From: CAILUG01 sp038125665 | GTDB taxonomy: Bacteria > Pseudomonadota > Gammaproteobacteria > Pseudomonadales > Pseudohongiellaceae | Assembly: GCA_038125665.1 (NCBI GenBank) | Contig: JAYPEI010000001.1 | Coordinates: 62,001 to 126,000 of the forward strand | Length of the DNA: 64,000 bases | Direction: 5' to 3' | Shown: positions 34,783 to 43,358 of the stretch, piece by piece | How the letters are laid out: each line of letters begins with the position of its first letter | How positions within the stretch are numbered: position 1 is the stretch's first letter | The notes under the pieces: model-generated | Databases searched by the model: none | The model's input: the letters and a program-made list of their open reading frames with translations, nothing else | Told to the model about the DNA's origin: nothing | Position numbers and translations under genes: made by a program

Positions 34783-35753
34783 GAATTGAGTGCTCCTCCA
34801 CAGCTGGATCCCTGGCCAGCCGTGCATCCATAGCAGTGCCCTGCAACTCTTACTGCCCTACCTATCAGTGGATCTTCAAATTCTGCTGCTTCCAGAACAT
34901 CTCTTAAATGTACATTCCGTGTACTAGCTCCAAGGGGTAGACCCAACATCTGATTAAAATCGCAATCGTAGACAAAACCACGATAGTCTATTGAAAGTAA
35001 TGATCGACACATGACCGTGTGTAAATTATTTTCTTGATGGGCACCCTTCAGTAACTGCATATAACTAGTGAACTTGTCAGTGGCGAGCAAATACCCTCCA
35101 TAACGCTTAATCGGCATATTTGCTAAGCTAAATAAATTATTAAAAATAACTCCATAATTCTTTTTTAACTCTCGTTTATAAGCTGCTTGTAGCTCTTGTT
35201 GCGAAGCAGGCAAATACTCACCTGTTGGATTATAGACAAGATTGAGGATTCTATTATCATCTTTTCCGTAGCCCAAGGAATTCAGTAAAAGTAATGCCTT
35301 TATTGAACTACCAAAAACTTTTTTTCCTCGCTGTTTGGTGACGTTTTGCTCTTGATAGCACGGTAAGGAAGCTACGATGGTTACTCCGTGATATGCTAAA
35401 AACTCAGCAAGGTTCTCTTGCTCTGGCTCATTCAGAATGGTCAAGTTACAGCGATCAATTATTGAAACTCCTAATTCAGTAGCAGCGCCTACCAGCCAGC
35501 GAAAATGAGGATTTAATTCGGGAGCTCCCCCTGTTAGGTCTAATGTTTCAATATTCAATTTAATGACAAGCTGCAACACCAATTCAAGTATGTCTCTTTC
35601 CATACTTTCATATCGAGTTGGTCCTGCATTTACATGGCAATGCATACAGGATAAATTGCAACGATAGCCAAGATTGAGCTGAAGAGTCTTCAAGCTATCT
35701 CTCCTGACCGGAGGAAAAGGAATCTTAACCAGTAAAGGCTTCGTATCGAACAT
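34779..35753 (-). CDS. arsS: Arsenosugar biosynthesis radical SAM protein ArsS
   Basis: ArsS joins an adenosyl unit to dimethylarsenic, giving the precursor of arsenosugars. The 324-residue protein has the cluster motif GYRCNLSCMHCHVNAGP (CxxxCxxC), the SAM-binding DLTGGAPELNPHFRWLV, and a DUF3641 C-terminal domain ending HCYGCTAGQGSSCGG. Some members of this family have selenocysteine in the C-terminal part; here all positions are Cys. No arsM (arsenite methyltransferase) lies nearby, although ArsS needs its product, so arsM must be elsewhere or the role differs. First gene of a three-gene operon, divergent from selO. Confidence 0.9.
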   Translation of the reverse strand: MFDTKPLLVKIPFPPVRRDSLKTLQLNLGYRCNLSCMHCHVNAGPTRYESMERDILELVLQLVIKLNIETLDLTGGAPELNPHFRWLVGAATELGVSIIDRCNLTILNEPEQENLAEFLAYHGVTIVASLPCYQEQNVTKQRGKKVFGSSIKALLLLNSLGYGKDDNRILNLVYNPTGEYLPASQQELQAAYKRELKKNYGVIFNNLFSLANMPIKRYGGYLLATDKFTSYMQLLKGAHQENNLHTVMCRSLLSIDYRGFVYDCDFNQMLGLPLGASTRNVHLRDVLEAAEFEDPLIGRAVRVAGHCYGCTAGQGSSCGGALNS

Positions 35754-35866
35754 AATTTACTACCATAAAAAAACTAAGTTGGACTTAGAAATCTCAGATG
35801 ATCAGTGTAACCTCTCTATATGCGCCAACATAGACTTGCTTGCAATAATTACAGGTTTTTACTCTC

Positions 35867-37549
35867 ATGCCAGTAACCTTTTCATTGCCACTAGAGCCCA
35901 ACACTAGCTTTACAAACTTACTACCCAGTGATAAGGAACTACAAAATCATCCTAGGGAAGTTCTCGATGCAGCCTTTTCCTATGTCAATCCTCAAGCTTT
36001 TCCGAAAGCCTCTTTACTTGCCTTCACCGAGAAACTCGCTAATGACTTAGCACTGCACCCAGAGCAGATTGATGAGCAAACCTTCGTTGAATTGATGTCT
36101 GGACAGCTTCTATTTACTAATCAAAGGCCTTATGCACAATGCTACGGTGGACATCAGTTTGGTCATTGGGCAGGACAGCTAGGCGATGGTCGAGCCATTA
36201 ACATAGGAGCTTTTTATACCAAATCGATCAACAGTACCTCCCAAGGAAAGGCCGCTGATCAAAGCAAAAAGAGACAATTAAATACTCAGGTGTTGCAACT
36301 AAAAGGAGCTGGAAAAACACCCTATTCCCGTAGTGCTGATGGTTTAGCAGTTCTGAGGTCATCAGTGCGAGAATTTCTATGCAGTGAAGCTATGTTTCAT
36401 TTGGGGGTTCCTACAACACGAGCCCTCTCTTTGTGCCTGACTGGGGAAAATGTCTGGAGAGACATGTTCTACGATGGCCGACCGGCCTTGGAGCAAGGGG
36501 CTATTGTCTGCCGAGTCGCCCCCTCCTTTCTGAGGTTTGGGTCCTTCGAACTTTTTGCTGTACGTCAAGAAATAAAGGTCTTAGAGCAATTAAGTGATTA
36601 CCTTCTTAACCAATATTTCACTGATTTATCTCCTACGAATAAAGACCCTAAAGATCATCTTTTGGCTTGGTTTCATTGGCTATGCGAGGCAACCGCTTCT
36701 CTTATTGTTCATTGGCAACGTATTGGCTTTGTTCACGGAGTGATGAACACAGATAATATGTCAGTTCTTGGTCTTACAATTGATTATGGCCCCTATGGTT
36801 GGCTTGAGTCCTACGATGCTGGCTGGACACCTAATACTACTGATGCACAAGGGAAACGCTATCGATTCGGTGCTCAACCACAAGTTGCTTTATGGAACTT
36901 AATACAATTAGGCAATTCCATATTCCCGCTAATTCAATCTGCTGATCCTCTAGAAGAGTGTCTCCAGCACTACCAAAATAGTTTCGAAAAAAATTGGCTT
37001 GCAATGCAACGGAAGAAATTAGGCTTTTTTCAAACTGAAGATGATGATGTTAACCTTATCAATCGTCTTTATAAAGTTCTTACAACTGTCGAGGCAGACT
37101 ACATACTTTTTTTTCGAGCCCTCGTGGAGATAGATACCAACACTCAATTGACTGAATTACCCAGTAAATTACTCGATACTCTTTATAACAAGAAACATAC
37201 AAATGAGTTACTTGATTGGTGTCAGCGCTATCAGCAACGCTTGAGAGTTGAATGTAGAACAAATCCACAATGCCTGAGTCCAAAAGAGAAAAATGATCTT
37301 AAGAAACACTCAAAAAGACGTCATACTTTAATGAACACTACCAATCCACTCTATGTGTTGCGCAACTGGTTAGCACAAGAAGCGATAGATGAAATCACTG
37401 AATATGGGACAACAAAGAAACTACAGCTACTACAAAAAGTACTTCAAAATCCATATAGTGAGCAATCTGGCTGTGAGCATCTAGCTTCGATGCGCCCAGA
37501 ATGGGCGCTCAATAAGCCAGGATGTTCCATGTTATCTTGCAGCTCATGA
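35867..37549 (+). CDS. selO: Protein adenylyltransferase SelO (YdiU family)
   Basis: SelO is a pseudokinase-fold enzyme that transfers AMP to Ser, Thr or Tyr of proteins and is linked to oxidative stress. Conserved blocks are YGGHQFGHWAGQLGDGRAI, LKGAGKTPYSRSADGLAVLR, SVREFLCSEAMFHLGVPTTR, GFVHGVMNTDNMSVLGLT and DYGPYGWLESYD, the metal- and ATP-handling loop. The protein ends CSMLSCSS, with Cys at the position of selenocysteine in eukaryotic SelO. The length of 560 is a little above average because of an insert around residues 120-140. It shares a 113-base divergent promoter region with arsS. Confidence 0.94.
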   Translation: MPVTFSLPLEPNTSFTNLLPSDKELQNHPREVLDAAFSYVNPQAFPKASLLAFTEKLANDLALHPEQIDEQTFVELMSGQLLFTNQRPYAQCYGGHQFGHWAGQLGDGRAINIGAFYTKSINSTSQGKAADQSKKRQLNTQVLQLKGAGKTPYSRSADGLAVLRSSVREFLCSEAMFHLGVPTTRALSLCLTGENVWRDMFYDGRPALEQGAIVCRVAPSFLRFGSFELFAVRQEIKVLEQLSDYLLNQYFTDLSPTNKDPKDHLLAWFHWLCEATASLIVHWQRIGFVHGVMNTDNMSVLGLTIDYGPYGWLESYDAGWTPNTTDAQGKRYRFGAQPQVALWNLIQLGNSIFPLIQSADPLEECLQHYQNSFEKNWLAMQRKKLGFFQTEDDDVNLINRLYKVLTTVEADYILFFRALVEIDTNTQLTELPSKLLDTLYNKKHTNELLDWCQRYQQRLRVECRTNPQCLSPKEKNDLKKHSKRRHTLMNTTNPLYVLRNWLAQEAIDEITEYGTTKKLQLLQKVLQNPYSEQSGCEHLASMRPEWALNKPGCSMLSCSS

Positions 37550-37579
37550 TCCTAAAATCTTGTGCTAAAATGAAAAAAT

Positions 37580-37654
37580 GACCCCTTAGTTTAATGGATA
37601 GAACGAGCCCCTCCTAAGGGCTAGGTACAGGTTCGATTCCTGTAGGGGTCACCA
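37580..37654 (+). tRNA. tRNA-Arg (anticodon CCT)
   Basis: A 75-base tRNA with acceptor GACCCCT / AGGGGTC, D arm with TTTAATGGATAGAA, anticodon stem AGCCC / GGGCT around loop CTCCTAA (anticodon CCT), T arm ACAGGTTCGATTCCTGT, discriminator A and an encoded CCA. It starts 30 bases after the selO stop. No clear promoter was found in the selO end, so it may be transcribed from read-through. Confidence 0.97.
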
Positions 37655-37854
37655 TGTCGATAGACTCTAAAGACTACATAACAATTTAAGAACAGCAGTT
37701 TCTGATAAAACAAATATTAGTGTGGAGTCTAGGAGTGTACAAATAGCAGAATATTAGAGAGCCAATTTTTTATATCTTTAGCGTGGAATCTATTATTGCA
37801 TAGCCTTTTCAAAAACGATTTAGCTTAGGATCACTACAATTTTTTACTTATGGT

Positions 37855-38670
37855 CTAATTATACTTAGAACTTTTAATATAGAGTGGAATACATAAGAGG
37901 TAAAGAGAACTTATCATGACCAACACACGAAGTCCTACTTGCAAATTTGGGTAGCCTGCGTTGTACCACCAAAGTTGAAAATTATTCGTCAGTAAGATCA
38001 AAAAAACTAATATGATTACTGGCCAAGACAATGGAAGTCGATTAGCCAAGTAGAGCCCAATCCAACCCGAAATTAAGCCAACACTTGCTCCGGCAAGAAC
38101 ATCTTCAGGCCAATGGACTCCACAAGCTACTCTTGAAAGACAAACCAAAATGGCAACACCAATGATGACTGCACGTTGCCACTTTTTAGTAACAGTAGGC
38201 AGCAATAGTAAACACATCGTCATAGCTGTTGTGCTATGCCCGGATGGAAAGGACTTTTCAAGAAGAAATGGTCCTACCACGTGTAACCATTCATCATGGA
38301 TAATAGCTGGTGGACGGTCTATTAATAGTAGCTCCTTACCTAGAGTGGTGAAAAAAGTAGCAATTAATGAACTAATAAACAACGCCTGCAAAAGTCGAGG
38401 AAAATGCCAGGAAAAAAATAAGATGACACATAATGCTACACGAGTATCCCCAAAAATAGTAACAATGGACCAAAATTCATTTGGGAGAAGCTGAAACTTT
38501 ACATGTAACCACTGAAAGCTCTCATGAGGAGTTAACCACAAACTTGCAAGGGATAAACTTAATAAAGTCAGCGATAACCAAGGCGCTAAGCAATAAACGA
38601 ATCCCGCATTAAGCTTTGGATTAAAGTGACCCTGATAAATCCCAATATAACTATCTACTACCCGCTTCAT
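37855..38670 (-). CDS. PAP2-family membrane phosphatase
   Basis: A 271-residue protein with about six hydrophobic segments and the three phosphatase signature motifs: KELLLIDRPP (KxxxxxxRP), SFPSGHSTTA (PSGH), and SRVACGVHWPEDVLAG (SRxxxxxHxxxD). PAP2 enzymes act on lipid phosphates such as undecaprenyl diphosphate, phosphatidic acid or lipid A. It is 5 bases downstream of the ArnT-like gene, so it probably works on a lipid intermediate of the same pathway; the exact substrate is an inference. The preceding 200 bases after tRNA-Arg hold no recognised gene. Confidence 0.9.
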   Translation of the reverse strand: MKRVVDSYIGIYQGHFNPKLNAGFVYCLAPWLSLTLLSLSLASLWLTPHESFQWLHVKFQLLPNEFWSIVTIFGDTRVALCVILFFSWHFPRLLQALFISSLIATFFTTLGKELLLIDRPPAIIHDEWLHVVGPFLLEKSFPSGHSTTAMTMCLLLLPTVTKKWQRAVIIGVAILVCLSRVACGVHWPEDVLAGASVGLISGWIGLYLANRLPLSWPVIILVFLILLTNNFQLWWYNAGYPNLQVGLRVLVMISSLYLLCIPLYIKSSKYN

Positions 38671-38675
38671 TCGAC

Positions 38676-40280
38676 TCAGTGCTCTTCCTCATTCTTAGCT
38701 TCCACCACTCTCAACAGAAGCACTCCACTTTGCTCAACAAGGATATTCAGCTCGTGAGGAAGCACCACAGCTTGAAGCTCTTTAATACGATCTATTCGAG
38801 TAAAAACTAACTGCCCTGGAGTCGGCAAAGTTTCCAAAACAACCTGCTGACTATACACTGAAAAACTAGGCATATTAATATGAAACTGAACTACAGACTC
38901 CTCCAAGTCAATAACCTTTAACCCTGCATTTTTTACACCTAACTGTTGAGCTTGTGCATACAGTGGTAATAGGGAAAAATTCAGACTGAACATAGCCAGC
39001 AGTGATAGAACTATTTGTTTGGTTAATGAGTTCAGCTGTGGCGCAACTAGTACACCAACAGCTGTAAGAACCAGCAAAAAGGCAGGTGCAGTCCCTAAGC
39101 CTGTATAACTTGCTAACAAACTACTCTGGAGTTTAGCTTCGTATGGAGCAAGGTCTTCAAAAAAACTTAATAGTACAGGAGCAAGACAGAGCGTTAGCAC
39201 AAGAAAAAAACCAAGAGAAAGACTTAGATACCTATTGTTGGTGTGTGTGCTTGAGAACTCACAAGAACACTCCTCCGCAAGCCACAAAAAAATAGGTGTT
39301 AAACCATAAAGTAGATAATGTGGGAGCTGAGTAGATGAAAATGAAAATAGTACAAAGCTCATAACAAACCAACTCACAAGATAAGTCTGCTGCCAACTTT
39401 TTTCTAATAATCTTCCTGGTAACTTTTTCAAAACATTACCCAGTTGATCTAGAAAAGGAAGAAATAAAATGGGTAGCAAAAGTACGTAGTACAATGGATG
39501 CCCACCATGGCTTTCCATAGTCTGAGTAAAACGTCCTAGATTATGATACAGATAAAAACCACGGAAAAAATCGAACCCTTCTCTTTCATACACGAGCACA
39601 TGCCAAGGGATGACTACCAACAGGAATACAAAAATTAAGCGCCAATTCAAAACGCTTCTCAGCCAGAACTTTATCTCTCCTACTCGAGCTAAAGCAATTA
39701 ATGCAGAAGTAGCTGGTAGAATAACTGCTACTGGACCTTTTGTCAGAAATCCCAGTCCAAGTGATAGCCCTAACCAAGGTAACAAGTAAGCAGAGCGCTC
39801 CTTACAGTACAGATACACGAGAAGAAAACTTGTGTTTAAAAAACAGTTTAGCAGAGCATCAGCAGTTGCAGTCTTGAAGATAATTGTAGCAAGAATATTG
39901 ACACTCAAAAGAAACACTGTAATACGGGATGCTCGATCACCAAAATAGCATTTAGCCAAAACTCCCACTGAAAAAATCCAGCCGATGGAAGCTAGGACTG
40001 AAGGCAAGCGAAAACCAAACTCATTCTGACCAAATAAACTGACAGATATTGCTTGAAACCAGTAAGTAAGAATAGGTTTGTCATACCTTGGTTCACCGTT
40101 CAATGTGGTGGTTATCCAGTTCCCGCTGTTAATCAACTCACGTGTCGCCTCTGAGAAAGCTCCTTCATCAAGATCAAACAGTGGTAACCAAGCCATGCCC
40201 CAGAACACTGAAATAAATACAATGCCAAGAAGAGTGGGAGTAGTTATCAAAAACTCCGATAGGTTTCTAGTTTGGCTCAT
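38676..40280 (-). CDS. ArnT/PMT-family lipid-linked glycosyltransferase
   Basis: A 534-residue membrane protein of the GT39/GT83 superfamily. The first periplasmic loop carries FDLDEGAFSEATRELINSG and RYDKPILTYWFQ, matching the catalytic Asp-Glu region of ArnT-like enzymes. About 10-12 hydrophobic helices follow, then a C-terminal periplasmic domain (about residues 440-534). ArnT-like enzymes move a sugar from a polyprenyl phosphate carrier to lipid A or LPS core. The upstream GT2 gene overlaps it, and a 4-epimerase of UDP-glucuronate type is nearby, so the sugar may be galacturonate (inference). Confidence 0.85.
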   Translation of the reverse strand: MSQTRNLSEFLITTPTLLGIVFISVFWGMAWLPLFDLDEGAFSEATRELINSGNWITTTLNGEPRYDKPILTYWFQAISVSLFGQNEFGFRLPSVLASIGWIFSVGVLAKCYFGDRASRITVFLLSVNILATIIFKTATADALLNCFLNTSFLLVYLYCKERSAYLLPWLGLSLGLGFLTKGPVAVILPATSALIALARVGEIKFWLRSVLNWRLIFVFLLVVIPWHVLVYEREGFDFFRGFYLYHNLGRFTQTMESHGGHPLYYVLLLPILFLPFLDQLGNVLKKLPGRLLEKSWQQTYLVSWFVMSFVLFSFSSTQLPHYLLYGLTPIFLWLAEECSCEFSSTHTNNRYLSLSLGFFLVLTLCLAPVLLSFFEDLAPYEAKLQSSLLASYTGLGTAPAFLLVLTAVGVLVAPQLNSLTKQIVLSLLAMFSLNFSLLPLYAQAQQLGVKNAGLKVIDLEESVVQFHINMPSFSVYSQQVVLETLPTPGQLVFTRIDRIKELQAVVLPHELNILVEQSGVLLLRVVEAKNEEEH

Positions 40281-41262
40281 GCCACTCTCTTTCGACTGAA
40301 ATATCTTCTTTTAGGGGATATTCACGTAGGGGATTTTGACGAGTAAGCATCTCAGCAAGCACACCGGTGCTAATAAACTGAATTCCGGCGAGAACTAGCA
40401 TAATGCCAACAAATAGCATTGGCCGGGTGCCGATATCTTCATTCAGTACAAACTTCACTAGCGCTAGCCATGTTAGGATCATGGTACCTACCACACTCTG
40501 AGCCAATCCAATCTGTCCAAAAAAGTGACCAGGACGTCGTGACCACTTCAGGAAAAAAAGCATTGAGATCAGATCTAGAATAACTCTCAGGGTTCGACTG
40601 ATGCCATATTTGGATTCTCCAACAGTTCTCGCCCTGTGGTTAACCACCATCTCTCCAATGCGATTAGGCGAAGTGACTGACGCAACCCAAGCAGAGATAA
40701 ATCGATGCATTTCTCCCATTAGGACAATACGCTTTATCACGGTAGCTCGATAGAGTTTTAAGGAACAGCCATAATCATGCACATTCACTTGTAGAGCTTT
40801 TCTAATGAGTTGATTCGCAATCCACGAGGGAATTAATCGAGACAAAGTATTATCTTGACGGTGGAGACGCCAACCGCTCACCATATCTAGATCATTTTCA
40901 ATTAGGTGAGTGATCATCCTTGGTATGTCTGAGGGGTCATTCTGTCTGTCTCCATCCATGGTTATGATCAAGGCACCACGTGAAGCGTTTATTCCTGCCT
41001 GAATCGCAGCAGATTGACCAAAATTCCTTGCAAAATTCAGTATGCAGATATGATTGCCATAAAGTTCGCGAGCTCGCTCTAGTTCATTTTGTGTAGAGTC
41101 AGAGCTACCGTCATTGATGGCAATAAACTCCCATTCACCATGATAGCCTTCAAGGGTAGCGTGTATCTCCTCAATAAGTACCAGTGAATTACCAGCTTCA
41201 TTATAGAAGGGCACCACTATTGAAAGAGAATATACTGAATTCGTTTCAGATTTTAGATTCAT
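40267..41262 (-). CDS. Polyprenyl-phosphate glycosyltransferase (GT2, ArnC/GtrB type)
   Basis: A 331-residue enzyme with a soluble GT2 domain and two C-terminal membrane helices. SIVVPFYNEAGNSLVLIEEI, AINDGSSDSTQNELE and IITMDGDRQNDPSDIPRM (DGDxQ metal site) identify the family that charges polyprenyl phosphate with a sugar. Membrane segments are near LISMLFFLKW and the last 80 residues. An upstream TTG is also open, but the ATG at 41262 is preferred. The gene overlaps the ArnT-like gene at its 3' end by 14 bases, so the donor it makes is likely used by that transferase. Confidence 0.9.
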   Translation of the reverse strand: MNLKSETNSVYSLSIVVPFYNEAGNSLVLIEEIHATLEGYHGEWEFIAINDGSSDSTQNELERARELYGNHICILNFARNFGQSAAIQAGINASRGALIITMDGDRQNDPSDIPRMITHLIENDLDMVSGWRLHRQDNTLSRLIPSWIANQLIRKALQVNVHDYGCSLKLYRATVIKRIVLMGEMHRFISAWVASVTSPNRIGEMVVNHRARTVGESKYGISRTLRVILDLISMLFFLKWSRRPGHFFGQIGLAQSVVGTMILTWLALVKFVLNEDIGTRPMLFVGIMLVLAGIQFISTGVLAEMLTRQNPLREYPLKEDISVEREWHEPN

Positions 41263-41270
41263 GCAACAAC

Positions 41271-42347
41271 TCAACTTACTGTTTTAACTTTATTTATTTT
41301 AGAAAATATAGATAAACAAAGAGTGCAAAAAAAAGCAGCAAACACTGTATTTACTAAAATAAAGATATGGGCGTTAAGGGCAAGAGCCAGTAAGTCAGTA
41401 GCAGGCTCTGCCAAGAAAGCACTAGTAAGAGCCGCAACTCCAACAAAAAATGTCTCAAATGTACCTGCACCACCCACCCCGTGTATTGGCAAAATACCTG
41501 AAAATTCAGCCCCTAATGCTGCACTTAAGGCCAACTCTAACCCGACTGATTCCAAGCTGAGTATCAATACACACAAAGCCGCAAGCTTGGTCATCCATGC
41601 TAGCGATGTTAGCAACAACCACCCAAGAGCCACGGTTATTGATCTTGGCGAGGTAGTCATGAAAATACTAAGTAACGAGGTACCTAGAAGATAACACCAC
41701 AGCTTGGATAAAAAGACCCTTGCGATAATGAGAATCCCAAAGCAAGCCAATAAAACGGCAATTACTGTAACAAGAAATAATGAAGGCAACATTAAGACGA
41801 GTAACCCCCCCCCTAAAAGCGTCATAAAAAAAATATCATTAAATCTCAACCATAGAAGGGAGCTTATTCCATCTCGCCACCTTAAGCCAAACTGATGCTT
41901 AAATAATACTGGCAATACAAGCTCGCCTAGTCTCATCGGTAATAGATTATTTGCCAACTGATGTTGAAGCGAAATACATAAGGTTTGAGAGTATGGTACT
42001 AAGGCTCTCTCCAGTAAGTTATCTGCTTGAGATTTTTTGATAAAAAAATTATTCAAACATGACTGCAGCCTTCGAGCTCTAAAGAAATGACTGAGTTGAA
42101 ACAATAAAACAGCGCAAAGTAAGGCTTTAATATTTACACCTTGCCACTGAGTAATGATGGTATACCAATCTTCTTTGAACTCAAGAACCATCACAAGAAT
42201 CATTAACATAACTCCCCCGAGCAACCACAGCCAAGGATTACTAAGGTGTTGGAGAAAATTTTGTTCGGGTGAAGAACTGGGTAGAGTTTCAGTCATGGTG
42301 TCAGTTAACATACTCATCTGTTGATGTTCTGCTGGAAAGTTTACCAT
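41271..42347 (-). CDS. Lysylphosphatidylglycerol-synthase-like transmembrane protein (UPF0104/AglD)
   Basis: A 358-residue protein with about eight hydrophobic segments and the motifs NNLLPMRLGELVLPVL and GILPIHGVGGAGTFETFF, matching the membrane half of MprF/AglD-like proteins (UPF0104). These are thought to move lipids or lipid-linked sugars. The annotated ATG overlaps the ATG of the divergent epimerase gene in the palindrome CATG at 42345-42348; later in-frame ATGs (42317, 42311, 42296) are alternatives. It precedes the GT2 gene on the same strand. Confidence 0.78.
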   Translation of the reverse strand: MVNFPAEHQQMSMLTDTMTETLPSSSPEQNFLQHLSNPWLWLLGGVMLMILVMVLEFKEDWYTIITQWQGVNIKALLCAVLLFQLSHFFRARRLQSCLNNFFIKKSQADNLLERALVPYSQTLCISLQHQLANNLLPMRLGELVLPVLFKHQFGLRWRDGISSLLWLRFNDIFFMTLLGGGLLVLMLPSLFLVTVIAVLLACFGILIIARVFLSKLWCYLLGTSLLSIFMTTSPRSITVALGWLLLTSLAWMTKLAALCVLILSLESVGLELALSAALGAEFSGILPIHGVGGAGTFETFFVGVAALTSAFLAEPATDLLALALNAHIFILVNTVFAAFFCTLCLSIFSKINKVKTVS

Positions 42348-43350
42348 GATATTAGTAACAGGTTCGGCTGGTTTTATTGGGATGCATGCATCACTTGCTC
42401 TCCTCGATTTAGGTCAAGAAGTATTTGGCGTTGATAATATGAACAGTTACTACCAAGTCAGCCTAAAAGAAGACCGACTAAAGCGACTTACTGGATATCC
42501 AAAATTCAAATTCCTACAAGGTGATTTAGCTGACACTAAGTTCTGTGAAGAACTGTTTGATAAATGTAAGCCAACACATGTCTTACATTTAGCAGCTCAG
42601 GCCGGCGTTCGTTACTCCCTTGAAAATCCAGCCACTTATATTCAAGCTAATATTGTTGCTTTTGGTAACGTGCTAGAGAGTTGTCGAAAGCATCAAGTGG
42701 CTCATCTTGTCTATGCAAGTTCTTCTAGCGTTTATGGTGCTAACAGCACTCTACCATTTTCGACAACTCAGCCAGTGGAGCTGCCCGTATCACTTTACGC
42801 GGCCACAAAAAAATCGAATGAACTCATGGCCCATGTCTATAGCCATCTGTTTAATATACCAACCACGGGGCTTAGATTCTTCACTGTCTACGGCCCTTGG
42901 GGAAGACCTGATATGTCTCCATGGCTATTTACCTCAGCTATTCTTGAAGGACGCCCCATCAAAGTATTCAATAATGGTGATATGGAGCGTGATTTCACTT
43001 TTATCGATGATATCATCTCTGGAATTTTGTCTGTCTTGCACTCTCCTCCCAACGAAGGTGATCAGAAAAATCATAATTTACAATACGCAGTCTATAATAT
43101 TGGCAATAATAGACCTGTCAAACTACTGAATTATATAAAGATCCTAGAAAGCGAAATTGGCATCCCAGCCAAACTAGAGTTCTTACCAATGCAACCAGGA
43201 GACATGCAAGCGACATTCGCCGATATTGAACCATTGCGTCAGAATTTTGGCTTTGATCCTAGAACAGAACTAGCGACTGGTATAGCTCATTGGGTTGATT
43301 GGTTTATGGATTATCATGCACTCACTCCAACTAATAAGCGCAAATTCTAG
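42346..43350 (+). CDS. NAD-dependent epimerase, UDP-glucuronate 4-epimerase type
   Basis: A 334-residue extended SDR enzyme. It has the Rossmann start ILVTGSAGFIGMHASLALL, GVDNMNSYYQVSLKEDRLKRL, SSSSVYGANSTLPF, the catalytic YAATKK (YxxxK), and FTVYGPWGRPDMSPWLFTSAI with NGDMERDFTFIDDI. This set is specific to the CapI/GalE-like subgroup that interconverts UDP-glucuronate and UDP-galacturonate. The start is secure because the conserved fold begins at once and GGAAAG precedes it. It is divergent from the flippase-like gene with no intergenic space, and followed by a hydrolase after 8 bases. Confidence 0.92.
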   Translation: MILVTGSAGFIGMHASLALLDLGQEVFGVDNMNSYYQVSLKEDRLKRLTGYPKFKFLQGDLADTKFCEELFDKCKPTHVLHLAAQAGVRYSLENPATYIQANIVAFGNVLESCRKHQVAHLVYASSSSVYGANSTLPFSTTQPVELPVSLYAATKKSNELMAHVYSHLFNIPTTGLRFFTVYGPWGRPDMSPWLFTSAILEGRPIKVFNNGDMERDFTFIDDIISGILSVLHSPPNEGDQKNHNLQYAVYNIGNNRPVKLLNYIKILESEIGIPAKLEFLPMQPGDMQATFADIEPLRQNFGFDPRTELATGIAHWVDWFMDYHALTPTNKRKF

Positions 43351-43358
43351 GAGCCTGT

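Noticed and set aside
37543..37571. Promoter for tRNA-Arg at the end of selO
   Set aside because: TAAAAT-like -10 elements occur, but no -35 with acceptable spacing was found.
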